From contig CANJLH010000007.1 of assembly GCA_947475415.1 (NCBI GenBank), positions 1-64,000 of the forward strand: a stretch of 64,000 bases of DNA, given 5' to 3'. The position numbers were made by a program, and so were the translations under genes. The notes beneath the pieces are model-generated. The model had not been told where the DNA came from and searched no databases. It saw only the letters and a list, made by a program, of their open reading frames with translations. Each line of letters starts with the position of its first letter. Position 1 is the first letter of the stretch. Below are positions 10,440 to 19,666 of the stretch, piece after piece. This DNA is from Caulobacteraceae bacterium. GTDB taxonomy: Bacteria > Pseudomonadota > Alphaproteobacteria > Caulobacterales > Caulobacteraceae.

Positions 10440-13427
10440 CTAAGTGATATCCCCGACCGCGGCGTCCAGGATCAGATAGGTGCGCCCTGCTTCGGTGTTC
10501 AGCTGCTCGGCGAGCTCAAAGCCTGCCGGATCCCGCTCCGCCGCCTGAGCCATTGCGCCACGGAATCGGCCGATGAATGTCAGCGTTCGCCGCTTCAATT
10601 TCTCGTCTGTGAACAGTCGCCGTCCGAGACGTCGGTTCGCGGCGGGCGCCAGCGCCCGGACCACCTCGCGCGCGCCATTGAAGTCACGGTTCTGTAGGAC
10701 AACAGCGAGCTCATCGATCTTCGCAATCGACAGCATCGCCTGTGCGTCAATACCCATGGCGGAGATCTCACGGCTTAGCGCCGCCTGCAATTCGTTCGGG
10801 TCGCCGCCTTCGGCCTCGTCAATTGAAGACAGCAGATCCTTCCAGCTCCAGCCCTCGCCCTCCATGTTTTCTTCCGCCTTAGGCGGCGATGCGTCAAAGA
10901 TGCTGGCGACTTCCTCGTCGGTGCTGGTCGGCGTCAGCTTCAAGCGCGGTCTAAGGCCGAAGAACCCACCCTTTGCTTGTTGTTCCGGCGGCTGAGCAGG
11001 TTCCGACGCAGGGGCCATTATCGGACCCTGTTGCTCCAATTGTATCGGGACGTCGACCAGCGGCGCAGATTCTAGCGGCGTCGGCGTCGGTGGGGGTGGA
11101 GGTGGCGGTGGGGGTGGCGAGGGTGGTGGCGAATGCCAGACTGGAGGAGGTTCGGCGGCCAGGGGGGCGACTGAGCCCCCGGCGGCGACGCTCCCCATCA
11201 ATCGCACAGCCTCGCTCAGGACTTCGTAGTTGCGCCGCACCCGGCCCTGGAAGGCATCGTCGATCGCCTGGGTCTCCGCCGCCGCCCGGCGCGCCTGGCC
11301 CAGAAGTTCATCCATGCTGCCCGTCACCGCCGCGCGCACCTGTTCGGCTTGGCTTCGCGCCGCATCCGGCAGCGCTGCCGTACGCGCCTCGACTTCGCTT
11401 AGCATCCGTTGCATTTCTTCCAGCGCATTGCGCGCGGCCGTGGCGCCCTCCTCCAGACGCTGCGCCGTCGTTACGCCAGCCTCGTCGATTAGCTCCGCCG
11501 ACTTTTCGATCAGAGCCCGAGCCTCATCCAATCTCGACTCATAGGCCTTGTTTGCTGTCTGGCCGGCCCCAAAGGCCAGTTCCGATAGCTGCTCAACCTG
11601 CTGGCGTGCCGCCTCAGCATGGGCCGCAGCAGCTTCGCGCGTCTCAGACGCGGCCCGCGTCAGCGCATCAATTGCCGCCCTGGTTTCAGTTTCGAGGCGC
11701 GCCCGCTCCAGCGCCGAGGCATTCGAGATCAGCCCGGCCGCCTGTGAGCTGACCTCAGAGAACTGCCCCGCGGCCAGGGTGCTCGCCTCCGACACCTGGC
11801 CCATCGCCCGGCTGCTAACCTCAGTGAGTTGGCCAGCAGCATGGAGGCTTGCATCAGATAGCTGCCCGGCCGCCTTGGCGGTCGCCTCCGAAATCTGGCT
11901 GGCGGTTTGCGCGCCAATTTCCGAAATCCGGCTGGCCGCAAGATTGCTCGCCGCGGTGAACTGCCCCACCGCCTGCTCGCCCGACTCTGCGAGCCTTGCG
12001 GCGATGGCCGACGTCGATTCGGCGATCCGTCCGGATAGCTGCTCGCCAAGTTCACTCAGTCGGCCGGAAGCCAGGTTGCTGGTCTCGGCGATCCGGCCGG
12101 CGGCCTGGTTCGTGGCGTTGGTGATCTGTCCAGCCGCCTGCGTGGTCGCCTGAGTAATCTGACCGGCTACCTGGGCTACGGCCTGGCCGATCTGTTCGCG
12201 CTCGGCGTCAAAGCCTTCGGTCAGGCGCCGGAACTGCTCCGCGGCTTCAATCACCATCGCACGCAGCATTTCACCGCCCTTGTGTGCGCGATCGGCCATT
12301 TCCGCGGCGGACACCCGCGCCTGAGTGATGAACTCGGCAAGCTGGGTTGCGTGCACATCCGCTTCATTGGCGAAGCCCGCATGGTCCGCCCGCAGTGCAT
12401 CGGCCAGCGTCACCAGCGCCGTGCGCTGAGCCGTGAGCCCGCCCTCGACGGTCTGGATCTGTTCCGAGACCCCCGTCCCGGCGTGCTCCAGCCGCGCCAC
12501 GTGGCGATTCAGATCCTCGCCCGCCGTCCGCGCCGCATCGCTCACCTCCGACGCTGCTGCAGCCAGATCAGATGCCCGGGCGGCCAGGACAGCTTCGGCC
12601 TCACGCAATTGGGTTTCGGCGAGGTCGGACGCCTCGGCCACCATGCGCGCCTGCTGGGAGATTGCATCGGTGACCCGCATCGCTTGGGCGTCAAGGGTCT
12701 GGGCGAGCGCGCCCATTTCGGTCCGTTCAAGGCCCAGGGTGGTCGCCAGTCCCTGCGCCGTGCGCACGGAACCGGCCGCAGCGTCTGTGAGCCGCTCAGT
12801 CTCCATCGCCAACGCCTGGCGCAGCGCCAACAGGGTCGAACGCGCTTCCTCGGCCGCTTCAGCGGCTCTGGTGATCTCCTCGCGCACTGTAGTGATCAGG
12901 TCGCCGGTACGCCCGGCTGCGGTCAGGGCGGGAACTGAAAGTTCGTCCGCCAGACTTTGCGCCCTTCGTGTCTCGGCCCCCAATCGCTGTCCCTGGCGCA
13001 AGACGTAAGCTGCGATCCAGACGAACGCCGCTGGGCCAAGTGACAGCAAGGCGAACACCGCCATGGCGAACGTATCGTTCTCGAAGGGAACAACCTTACT
13101 CCGGTAACCGATGGCGAAGGCGATCGGCCCGCCGATCCACAGGATGGAGACCACAAAGGCCGCGAAATAGACCGGCCAGGCCGGCGTATGAAAATCCTGC
13201 CTTCGGCGCGCCGGATGGGCCTGTCCAACGGGGTCGCCAAAACTGTTGACCTCTCGACCCACCCCACGCGTGATATCCGCCCCAGTTTGATTTTGGGCCA
13301 TGGACGTTGACGACTGATCATCCGCCATCGTCATGGGAGCGGCCGCTCGTCCGGCCGGAGGGCCTATCGGAAACGGATCCGCCGGACCACGGAAGTCGGC
13401 CGGTCGATTCCTGTTTCCGAACTTCAT
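10440..13427 (-). CDS. tipN: TipN-like polarity protein, large membrane-anchored coiled coil
   Basis: 995 residues. Order: a proline/polar cytoplasmic N-terminus (1-80), two transmembrane helices at about 84-108 and 119-143, an alanine-rich coiled coil from about 150 to 745, a proline tract at 760-784 with ten consecutive prolines, and a compact C-terminal domain (860-995) ending in an EAGRTYLILDAAVGDIT-type tail. Two N-terminal membrane helices followed by a very long coiled coil is the architecture of Caulobacter TipN, the new-pole landmark that positions flagellum and division machinery. Identity as TipN is from architecture and memory of the family, not alignment. Residues 420-573 are an 11-residue repeat array. 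Confidence 0.62.
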   Translation of the reverse strand: MKFGNRNRPADFRGPADPFPIGPPAGRAAAPMTMADDQSSTSMAQNQTGADITRGVGREVNSFGDPVGQAHPARRRQDFHTPAWPVYFAAFVVSILWIGGPIAFAIGYRSKVVPFENDTFAMAVFALLSLGPAAFVWIAAYVLRQGQRLGAETRRAQSLADELSVPALTAAGRTGDLITTVREEITRAAEAAEEARSTLLALRQALAMETERLTDAAAGSVRTAQGLATTLGLERTEMGALAQTLDAQAMRVTDAISQQARMVAEASDLAETQLREAEAVLAARASDLAAAASEVSDAARTAGEDLNRHVARLEHAGTGVSEQIQTVEGGLTAQRTALVTLADALRADHAGFANEADVHATQLAEFITQARVSAAEMADRAHKGGEMLRAMVIEAAEQFRRLTEGFDAEREQIGQAVAQVAGQITQATTQAAGQITNATNQAAGRIAETSNLASGRLSELGEQLSGRIAESTSAIAARLAESGEQAVGQFTAASNLAASRISEIGAQTASQISEATAKAAGQLSDASLHAAGQLTEVSSRAMGQVSEASTLAAGQFSEVSSQAAGLISNASALERARLETETRAAIDALTRAASETREAAAAHAEAARQQVEQLSELAFGAGQTANKAYESRLDEARALIEKSAELIDEAGVTTAQRLEEGATAARNALEEMQRMLSEVEARTAALPDAARSQAEQVRAAVTGSMDELLGQARRAAAETQAIDDAFQGRVRRNYEVLSEAVRLMGSVAAGGSVAPLAAEPPPVWHSPPPSPPPPPPPPPPTPTPLESAPLVDVPIQLEQQGPIMAPASEPAQPPEQQAKGGFFGLRPRLKLTPTSTDEEVASIFDASPPKAEENMEGEGWSWKDLLSSIDEAEGGDPNELQAALSREISAMGIDAQAMLSIAKIDELAVVLQNRDFNGAREVVRALAPAANRRLGRRLFTDEKLKRRTLTFIGRFRGAMAQAAERDPAGFELAEQLNTEAGRTYLILDAAVGDIT
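11709..12170 (-). repeat. Fourteen tandem 33-bp units encoding an 11-residue coiled-coil repeat
   Basis: Within the TipN-like protein, residues 420-573 divide into 14 uninterrupted units of 11 residues with consensus AAG-(Q/R)-(I/L/F)-(S/T)-E-x-(S/T)-x-x; examples are AAGQITNATNQ, AAGQLSDASLH and AAGQFSEVSSQ. No unit has an insertion or deletion. An 11-residue (hendecad) period implies 3.67 residues per turn, i.e. a straight or slightly right-handed coiled coil, unlike the heptads of ordinary coiled coils. The units differ in DNA sequence, so the array is old rather than a recent slippage product. Confidence 0.85.
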
Positions 13428-13587
13428 CTACGGCCCCCGGCGCGGAACTTCGATCGGAGACCGCCCACGCGATTGCGCCATGAACATCGCCCCCCGATCT
13501 CGACCTCAGTCTCAATCTCGAATAGCCGCGAAGCGCCCAGACTCAAACAGACTTGCTGTCACATCCGTGTGCAGATGCAGGCGCGCG

Positions 13588-13791
13588 CTAGATTTTCAGT
13601 ACCTTGGCGCGTGTCGGTGGGCTATCCGGAATCTTTATTGCAGTCTTCCTGGAGGTCGTGCGCGCCACGACGCGCTCCGAAACCGCGGGCGTCTGCGGTT
13701 GCGCTGGCTCAACGAGCACACCGAAGTGCGAATATGCCGCAGCCGACGAATGCACCACCACGGCGGCCACCAATTCGGTGAAGGTCGTCAT
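13588..13791 (-). CDS. Hypothetical small protein
   Basis: 67 residues from ATG 13791 (11 more if an upstream GTG/ATG is used). The N-terminal 20 residues (MTTFTELVAAVVVHSS and on) are mildly hydrophobic; the rest is polar and basic, ending ...TRAKVLKI. I do not recognise a domain. It sits between the TipN-like gene (160 bp downstream) and the crystallin-fold gene, on the same strand. The ribosome binding site is weak. Codon-position composition looks acceptable but the ORF is short, so it may not be a gene. Confidence 0.4.
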   Translation of the reverse strand: MTTFTELVAAVVVHSSAAAYSHFGVLVEPAQPQTPAVSERVVARTTSRKTAIKIPDSPPTRAKVLKI

Positions 13792-13878
13792 TGGAAAAGT
13801 CTCGCCACGGTTTCCGGCTCCCAATCCTATACGCTCAGCCGCGCAGGCCCGAACGTGAACTTTTGGTCATCTCCCGCC

Positions 13879-14472
13879 TCACCGCCGGCATAACACATCA
13901 CGCAGGACTGTACCTGACCTCGAATACCGGTCATCACGGCCATATCCGCGGTATCCCTGGTCGTCGGCGTCGAAATAGGCCGCGCCTGCCAAACCCTGCG
14001 ACCGGCAGTATCGATCCGCAGCGCCGGATGTGGCTTCAATGTCCGCCCCGCGCAGGGTCGGATAGGGGAAGAACACGTTGCGGGCTCCCTCCAGCGAACG
14101 ACTGTCGCCATTGTAATAGCGACCGGTGTCGTAGCGACCATCGTCATTGCGGTCATCCGGTCGCAGCGAACTCACTCGCTGCGCCAAGCCATGGACATTC
14201 AGGTCGGCGACGTCACCTTCCACGACGGCGCAGCGCCCACCGAAATCCGAATGCTCGCAGATCCGCCAGCGGCCTTCAAAGCGGCCGCTCATGGCCTTGT
14301 CGTTGAAGTAGCGTGGCAGGTTCTCGGTCTTGCCGCTGATTTCAATCTGTCCGCCCTGAAAGCCCGGGTTTTCATAGAGCGTTGCGCGAGGCGCGCCGCG
14401 ATAGGGTTGCGCCCAGGCCGCGCCCGCGACGGCCGCGCACAACAAGATCGCCACGCCAAAAAGACTCTTCAT
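13879..14472 (-). CDS. Secreted beta/gamma-crystallin-like protein
   Basis: 197 residues. The N-terminus is a signal peptide (MKSLFGVAILLCAAVAGAAWA, cut after AWA). Residues 27-100 carry a crystallin-type Greek-key pair: ATLYENPGFQGGQIEISG, then RWRICEHSDFGGRCAVVEGD, with the Y/F-x-x-x-x-F/Y-x-G motif of the family. The C-terminal half is Asp/Tyr/Arg-rich (DDRNDDGRYDTGRYYNGD) and ends in a Cys-containing segment. Such proteins bind calcium or act as periplasmic/envelope proteins of unknown role. Start chosen at 14472, preceded by GGAGGGG. It follows ogt (47 bp). Confidence 0.72.
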   Translation of the reverse strand: MKSLFGVAILLCAAVAGAAWAQPYRGAPRATLYENPGFQGGQIEISGKTENLPRYFNDKAMSGRFEGRWRICEHSDFGGRCAVVEGDVADLNVHGLAQRVSSLRPDDRNDDGRYDTGRYYNGDSRSLEGARNVFFPYPTLRGADIEATSGAADRYCRSQGLAGAAYFDADDQGYRGYGRDDRYSRSGTVLRDVLCRR

Positions 14473-14519
14473 GCGCCGCCCCTCCAAAGCGATGGGTCCA
14501 AGATTGGGCCTCAGGCTGC

Positions 14520-15101
14520 TCAAGGCAAGCTGAATAGGGGCTGAACCCGGCTGCGCCCGCCGAAGCTAACGTGGGCGTCCTCTCGAAAGCTCGCGCCTTC
14601 GTGGCGCAGCAGCCAGCGTTTGCGATCCAGGCCGCCGCCATAGCCGGTCAACCTGCGGTCCGCGCCGATCACCCGGTGGCAAGGCGCGCGCAAGGCGACT
14701 GGGTTGCGTCCGTTGGCGAGTCCCACCGCGCGCACCGCCCGCGGACGGCCGATGCGTGCCGCCAATTGCTGATAACTGATCGTCTCACCGGCGGGAATGG
14801 CACATAGTTCACGCCAAACCAACAGTTGGAACGCCGTCCCACCGGCCGCCCACGCCATACCTTCAAGGGCGCGAATATTGCCGGCGAAGTAGGATTCGAA
14901 CGCCTCTCGCACCGTCTGTGGCGCCCTGCCCTCCACGATGGATGCCTGCCCGTCGCAAGCTCTCAGCATACTTCGCACAGAGGGCTCATATTCGACCCAA
15001 TTGAAGGCGCGCAGCACGCCGTTGGCGTCCACGACAATAAGACTCTCGCCGATCGGACTACCAATGCGATCGAGGATAAGGGAGTCAGGCGGTATTGGCA
15101 T
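14520..15101 (-). CDS. ogt: Methylated-DNA--protein-cysteine methyltransferase
   Basis: 193 residues. The active-site PCHRV is at 140-144 with acceptor Cys141, preceded by the Asn/Arg hinge and DNA-binding segment (VGLANGRNPVALRA) and followed by LTGYGGGLDRKRWLL. It transfers the methyl group from O6-methylguanine (or O4-methylthymine) to itself, a suicide repair reaction. The start overlaps the end of the Ada/AlkA-type gene by 17 nt on the same strand, so the two alkylation-repair proteins are co-transcribed. Ogt is used rather than ada because no Zn domain is attached. Confidence 0.93.
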   Translation of the reverse strand: MPIPPDSLILDRIGSPIGESLIVVDANGVLRAFNWVEYEPSVRSMLRACDGQASIVEGRAPQTVREAFESYFAGNIRALEGMAWAAGGTAFQLLVWRELCAIPAGETISYQQLAARIGRPRAVRAVGLANGRNPVALRAPCHRVIGADRRLTGYGGGLDRKRWLLRHEGASFREDAHVSFGGRSRVQPLFSLP

Positions 15102-16581
15102 GGTTATCGTCTCTCACTTTCGGATCGGCGTCGGCCGCCCATAGATGCTGCGCGGCATAGGCGCGCCAGGGCCGCCAGCGTTCGGCCCTGGCCTCCAGTT
15201 CCGCCGCGGTGGGCCGACTTCCATCTGGCCCCGCCATGGAGCGCATTAGCGCCACGTCGGCCGCGGGGAAGGCGTCAGGTTCGCGAAGCGCGCGAAGCGC
15301 AATGTAATGGGCGGTCCAATCACCTATGCCCGGCAACCGCCGTAGCACCGCGATCGCCTCATCCAGCCCGCCGCGGGGCTCGAATAGCATGGGATTGTCC
15401 AGGGCCGCCGCCGCCAGGCGGTTGATCGATGCAGCCCTCGCCCTTGGCATGCCGATCGCGCCGATGTCGGCATTGACCAAACGCGCCGGGCCGGGAAAGA
15501 CGTGGGTCAGGTTCTCGACTTCGCTAGGCGCTACACTCAGGGGTTCGCCAAAGGCCTGCACAAGGCGCCCCGCCAAGGTCCGCGCGGCCCGCACCGTAAC
15601 CTGCTGACCCAGCACCGCCCGCACCGCTATTTCAAAACCATCCCAGGCGCCCGGCGCCCGCAGTCCCGGCCGGCGCGCCACCAGCGCCGCAAGCCGCGGG
15701 TCCTCGGAAAGATGGGCGCCAACAACCGCTGGATCGATGCTGAGGTCGAATACCCGCCTCACCCGGGCGATCAATAGCGGAAGCACGCCCAGGTCCGGAC
15801 AACTCACCGTCACCTGCAGGAAAGCGCCCTCCCCCGGCTCCACCCGCACGGCCCCCGTCCGTCCGTCGATAGAAAATGTCCGCGCATAGCGCCGCGCGCT
15901 AGCAGTTTCGACGGCCGCCACCGCGCGCGCTTGCAGGAACGTCGCCATGGCCCCCCAGTCATAGGGCGGCTTGTACGCCAGTTTCAGCGTGATCGCCGCG
16001 CCGCCCAGGTTCAAGTCCTCGGCGTCCCGATGGCGCAGGGTTGCTGGCGGGCGATCGAACAGCTGTCGGAACGTCTCGTTGAAGCGCCTTACGCTTCCGA
16101 ATCCGGCCGCCAACGCCACATCGGTCATCGGCAAACGCGTCTCGACAATCAGTTGCTTAGCCAGAAGCACGCGTCGCGTCTGGGCCACAGCCACGGGCGA
16201 GGCTCCAATGTGCTTTGCGAACAGCCTGCGCAATTGCCGCTCGCCGACACCCAGCCGGTCGGCCAGAGCTTCAACGTCGCCGGCGTCCATGGCGCCGGCC
16301 TCGATCATGGCCAAGGCTCGCGCCACCGTGTTCGATGTGCCCCGCCAGGCGCCCAGATCCGGCGAAGCCTCCGGCCGGCAGCGTAGGCAGGGCCGAAAGC
16401 CCGCCGCTTGAGCCCCCGCCGCCGAGGGGAAAAAGGTAATGCTTGTGCTCTTGGGCGTCCGCGCCGGGCACACCGGCCGGCAATAGATCCCAGTGGTTTT
16501 CACACCCGCGAAGACCCGTCCGTCAAATCGGGCGTCGCGCAACTGAAAGGCGCGGTAATAGGCGTCATGGTCTAGCTCCAT
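15085..16581 (-). CDS. alkA: Ada-type regulator fused to AlkA DNA-3-methyladenine glycosylase
   Basis: 498 residues from ATG 16581. Domains: Ada Zn-binding N-domain (1-75) with Cys34, Cys38, Cys65 and Cys68; AraC-type HTH (about 85-185); AlkA N-terminal domain (about 195-300); and an HhH-GPD glycosylase (about 305-490) with the hairpin LPGIGDWTAHYIALR and catalytic Asp442. In Ada proteins the first Cys accepts methyl from phosphotriesters and turns the protein into an activator. Here sensor, activator and base-excision enzyme are one polypeptide, and the methylguanine methyltransferase is the separate overlapping ogt gene. This arrangement is known in many bacteria. Confidence 0.92.
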   Translation of the reverse strand: MELDHDAYYRAFQLRDARFDGRVFAGVKTTGIYCRPVCPARTPKSTSITFFPSAAGAQAAGFRPCLRCRPEASPDLGAWRGTSNTVARALAMIEAGAMDAGDVEALADRLGVGERQLRRLFAKHIGASPVAVAQTRRVLLAKQLIVETRLPMTDVALAAGFGSVRRFNETFRQLFDRPPATLRHRDAEDLNLGGAAITLKLAYKPPYDWGAMATFLQARAVAAVETASARRYARTFSIDGRTGAVRVEPGEGAFLQVTVSCPDLGVLPLLIARVRRVFDLSIDPAVVGAHLSEDPRLAALVARRPGLRAPGAWDGFEIAVRAVLGQQVTVRAARTLAGRLVQAFGEPLSVAPSEVENLTHVFPGPARLVNADIGAIGMPRARAASINRLAAAALDNPMLFEPRGGLDEAIAVLRRLPGIGDWTAHYIALRALREPDAFPAADVALMRSMAGPDGSRPTAAELEARAERWRPWRAYAAQHLWAADADPKVRDDNHANTA

Positions 16582-16735
16582 GCCACGAAGGTGGGCCGCA
16601 TACCGGGGAATGTCTCGCGGTTTTCGGACCTGTATGGCACTGAATCCGCGGCTTTCGGACACCGATACTTGCGTTCTGCGCCTTCAGATTCTCTATCCGC
16701 CGCGCCTGATCAATTGGGCGCCGCAAGGCCTGACC

Positions 16736-16765
16736 ATGCTTGCATGCGCCTTCGCCCTAAACTAA
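16736..16765 (+). CDS. Possible leader peptide upstream of cysD
   Basis: A nine-codon open frame, MLACAFALN then TAA, preceded by AAGG at a workable distance and ending 22 bp before the intrinsic-terminator hairpin at 16788. It contains one cysteine codon. The placement is what ribosome-mediated attenuation would need, but a single Cys codon is thin evidence and the frame could be chance. Confidence 0.2.
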   Translation: MLACAFALN

Positions 16766-16787
16766 CTCCCAGGTCACGCAATTCCGC

Positions 16788-16815
16788 GCGCCGGCCCGCC
16801 GCTGGCGCTTTTTTT
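16788..16815 (+). terminator. Intrinsic terminator hairpin in the cysD leader
   Basis: GCGCCGGC (16788-16795), a five-base loop, then GCTGGCGC (16801-16808) and seven T residues. This is a textbook rho-independent terminator on the plus strand. No plus-strand gene precedes it, and it ends only 20 bp before the cysD ATG, so it is more likely a leader attenuator of cysD-cysNC than an end-of-gene terminator. No known riboswitch class is recognisable upstream. Confidence 0.65.
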
Positions 16816-16835
16816 CTAATGGGTCGAAGGGCTTC

Positions 16836-17771
16836 ATGAGCGCCAACCGAGCCGCCGCCTTGCCGCCAGCCCCGGACCTCACCCACCTCCAGCGCCTGGA
16901 GGCCGAGAGCATTCAGATTTTCCGCGAGGTGGTCGCCGAGTGTGAAAAGCCGGTGATGCTCTATTCGGTCGGCAAGGACTCGGCGGTGATGCTGCGTCTG
17001 GCGCAGAAGGCCTTCTACCCGTCCAAGATCCCCTTCCCGCTCATGCACGTGGACACCACCTGGAAGTTCCAGGACATGTACGCCATGCGTGAGCGCATGC
17101 AGAAGGAAGCGGACTTCGACCTCATCGTTTACCAGAACCCTGAGGCGGTGGAGCGCAAGATCAACCCCTTCGACCATGGCTCGGCCCTGCACACCGACAT
17201 CTGGAAGACCGAGGGCCTGAAGCAGGCCCTGGACAAGTACGGCTTCGACGCGGCCTTCGGCGGCGGCCGCCGGGACGAGGAGAAGTCCCGCGCCAAGGAG
17301 CGCATCCTCTCCTTCCGCTCGGCCCAGCACCGCTGGGACCCGAAGATCCAGCGCCCGGAGCTCTGGCGGCTGTACAATACCCGCAAGGCGCCCGGAGAGA
17401 ACTTCCGCGCCTTCCCGATCTCCAACTGGACCGAGCTCGACATCTGGCAATACATCCACCTGGAGAACGTGCCCATCGTGCCGCTCTACTTCTCCAAGGT
17501 GCGCCCGGTGGTGGAGCGCGACGGCGCCCTGATCATGGTCGACGACGAGCGCATGAAGCTCGAGCCCGGGGAAGTCCCCATGCAGAAGTCGGTGCGCTTC
17601 CGCACCCTGGGCTGCTACCCGCTCACCGGGGCGGTGGAGTCCACCGCCTCCACCCTGCCCGAGATCATCCAGGAGATGCTGCTCACCACCACCTCCGAGC
17701 GCCAGGGCCGCAAGATCGACCACGACCAGGCCGCCTCAATGGAAAAGAAGAAGCAGGAAGGCTACTTCTAA
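16836..17771 (+). CDS. cysD: Sulfate adenylyltransferase subunit 2
   Basis: 311 residues, full length. The N-type ATP pyrophosphatase P-loop is [10 protein letters not shown] near residue 44; other family segments are [23 protein letters not shown] and [13 protein letters not shown]. With CysN it makes adenosine 5'-phosphosulfate from ATP and sulfate, driven by GTP hydrolysis. A GAAGGG ribosome binding site lies just ahead of the ATG. Its stop overlaps the cysNC start by 1 nt (TAATG). Codon use is visibly more biased to C/G-ending optimal codons than in neighbouring genes, consistent with high expression. Confidence 0.96.
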   Translation: MSANRAAALPPAPDLTHLQRLEAESIQIFREVVAECEKPVMLYSVGKDSAVMLRLAQKAFYPSKIPFPLMHVDTTWKFQDMYAMRERMQKEADFDLIVYQNPEAVERKINPFDHGSALHTDIWKTEGLKQALDKYGFDAAFGGGRRDEEKSRAKERILSFRSAQHRWDPKIQRPELWRLYNTRKAPGENFRAFPISNWTELDIWQYIHLENVPIVPLYFSKVRPVVERDGALIMVDDERMKLEPGEVPMQKSVRFRTLGCYPLTGAVESTASTLPEIIQEMLLTTTSERQGRKIDHDQAASMEKKKQEGYF

Positions 17772-19666
17772 TGGCTCACGTCTCAGACCTGATCGCCGAG
17801 GACATCGACGCCTACCTCGAGGCGCACCAGCACAAGTCCCTGCTGCGCTTCCTCACCTGCGGCTCGGTGGACGACGGCAAGTCGACCCTGATCGGACGCC
17901 TGCTCTACGACTCCAAGATGATCTTCGAGGATCAGTTGGCGGCCCTGGAGGCTGATAGCAAGAAGGTGGGCACCCAGGGCGGCGAGATCGACTTCGCTCT
18001 GCTTGTGGACGGCCTGGCCGCCGAGCGTGAACAGGGCATCACCATCGACGTCGCCTATCGGTTCTTCTCCACCGACAAGCGCAAGTTCATCGTCGCCGAC
18101 ACTCCTGGCCACGAGCAATACACCCGCAACATGGTCACCGGCGCGTCCACCGCCGACGCCGCGGTGATCCTCATCGACGCCCGCAAGGGCGTGCTCACCC
18201 AGTCGCGCCGCCACTCCTACCTGGTCAGCCTGCTGGGCATCCGCCACGTGGTGCTGGCGATCAACAAAATGGACCTGGTAGACTGGAGCCAGGAGGTGTT
18301 CGACACCATCCTGGCAGACTACCGCGCCTTCGCAGCCCAGATCGGCATCACCGAGTTCACCGCCATCCCCATGTCGGCGCTCAGGGGCGACAACATCACC
18401 GCCGTCAGTGAGGCGGCGCCTTGGTACAAGGGTCCGGCCCTCTTGCCGCATCTGGAGGACCTTCCGGTCGAGGACCAGCTGCGCGCCAGGCCCTTCCGCA
18501 TGCCGGTGCAGTGGGTGAACCGCCCTAATCTCGACTTCCGCGGCTTCTCGGGCTTCATCTCCTCGGGAACCGTCAAGCCGGGCGACAAGGTCAAGTCGAT
18601 ACCCTCCGGCCGCGAGAGCCGTGTGGCCCGCATCGTCACCCTGGACGGCGACCTGGACATCGCCGTGGCCGGTCAGTCGGTGACGCTGACCCTGGAAGAT
18701 GAGATCGACGCCTCCCGCGGCGACGTGTTGGCCGCCTCCAGCGATCCGCCCCAGGTCGCCGACCAGTTCGAGTCCACCATCGTGTGGATGGATGACGAGC
18801 CCATGCTGCCGGGCCGGCCCTATGTCCTGAAGCTGGGGACGCGCCTGGTGAGCGCCAGCGTCGCCGAGCCCAAATACAAGGTCAACGTCAACACCCTGGA
18901 GCACCTGGCCGCCAAGCGGCTGGAGCTCAACGAGATCGGCGTCTGCAACCTCTCCCTGGACGCCCCCATCGCCTTCGATCCCTATGTGGAAAACCACGAC
19001 CTGGGCGGTTTCATCCTCATCGACCGGATTTCCAACCGCACGGTAGGCGCCGGCATGCTGCACTTCGCCCTGCGCCGCTCCCAGAACGTCCATTGGCAGG
19101 CGCTGGATGTCGACAAGGCCGCTCGCGCCCGCGCCAAGGGCCAGACAGCCCGCGTGGTCTGGCTCACCGGCCTGTCAGGCTCCGGCAAGTCGACCATCGC
19201 CAACCTGGTGGAGAAGCGGCTGATGGCCGCTGGCCGCCACACCTATCTGCTCGACGGCGACAACGTCCGCCACGGCCTCAACCGCGACCTTGGCTTCACC
19301 GACGCCGACCGCGTGGAGAACATCCGCCGGGTCGCCGAAGTGGCCAAGTTGATGGTCGACGCCGGCCTGATCGTGCTGGTCTCCTTCATCTCGCCCTTCC
19401 GCGCAGAGCGGCGCATGGCCCGCGATCTGATGGGCGCCGATGAGTTCGTCGAGGTCTACGTCGATACCCCCCTGGCCGAGGCCGAGCGTCGCGACGTCAA
19501 GGGCCTCTACAAGAAGGCCCGGACTGGGGAGTTGAAGAACTTTACCGGCATAGACAGCCCCTACGAAGCCCCCGAACACCCCGAGATCCACATCGACACC
19601 ACCGCCATGTCCGCCGAAGACGCCGCAGAGTTGATCGCGGCAAGGCTGATGGAGGGCCTGGACTAG
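17771..19666 (+). CDS. cysNC: Bifunctional sulfate adenylyltransferase subunit 1 / adenylylsulfate kinase
   Basis: 631 residues. The N-terminal EF-Tu-like GTPase has the P-loop GSVDDGKST (31-39), [12 protein letters not shown], and NKMD; beta-barrel domains follow. The C-terminal APS kinase starts near residue 455 with P-loop GLSGSGKS (467-474), [15 protein letters not shown] and the [16 protein letters not shown] block. The fusion channels APS to PAPS, the sulfate donor for assimilation or sulfation. It forms an operon with cysD. Its TAG stop shares CTAG with the stop of the convergent TadG-like gene. Confidence 0.96.
   Translation: MAHVSDLIAEDIDAYLEAHQHKSLLRFLTCGSVDDGKSTLIGRLLYDSKMIFEDQLAALEADSKKVGTQGGEIDFALLVDGLAAEREQGITIDVAYRFFSTDKRKFIVADTPGHEQYTRNMVTGASTADAAVILIDARKGVLTQSRRHSYLVSLLGIRHVVLAINKMDLVDWSQEVFDTILADYRAFAAQIGITEFTAIPMSALRGDNITAVSEAAPWYKGPALLPHLEDLPVEDQLRARPFRMPVQWVNRPNLDFRGFSGFISSGTVKPGDKVKSIPSGRESRVARIVTLDGDLDIAVAGQSVTLTLEDEIDASRGDVLAASSDPPQVADQFESTIVWMDDEPMLPGRPYVLKLGTRLVSASVAEPKYKVNVNTLEHLAAKRLELNEIGVCNLSLDAPIAFDPYVENHDLGGFILIDRISNRTVGAGMLHFALRRSQNVHWQALDVDKAARARAKGQTARVVWLTGLSGSGKSTIANLVEKRLMAAGRHTYLLDGDNVRHGLNRDLGFTDADRVENIRRVAEVAKLMVDAGLIVLVSFISPFRAERRMARDLMGADEFVEVYVDTPLAEAERRDVKGLYKKARTGELKNFTGIDSPYEAPEHPEIHIDTTAMSAEDAAELIAARLMEGLD

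Noticed and set aside
11709-12170. CRISPR-like or satellite DNA array
   Set aside because: The 33-bp periodicity is coding: it keeps frame inside a long protein and the DNA of the units has diverged.
13333-13893. Open frames on the plus strand between the TipN-like and crystallin-fold genes
   Set aside because: Arg/Ser/Pro-rich translations without motifs or ribosome sites; the minus-strand 67-residue frame is the better candidate.
17783-19093. 436-codon open frame antisense to cysNC
   Set aside because: Shadow frame of a highly biased GC-rich gene; no recognisable domain or ribosome site.
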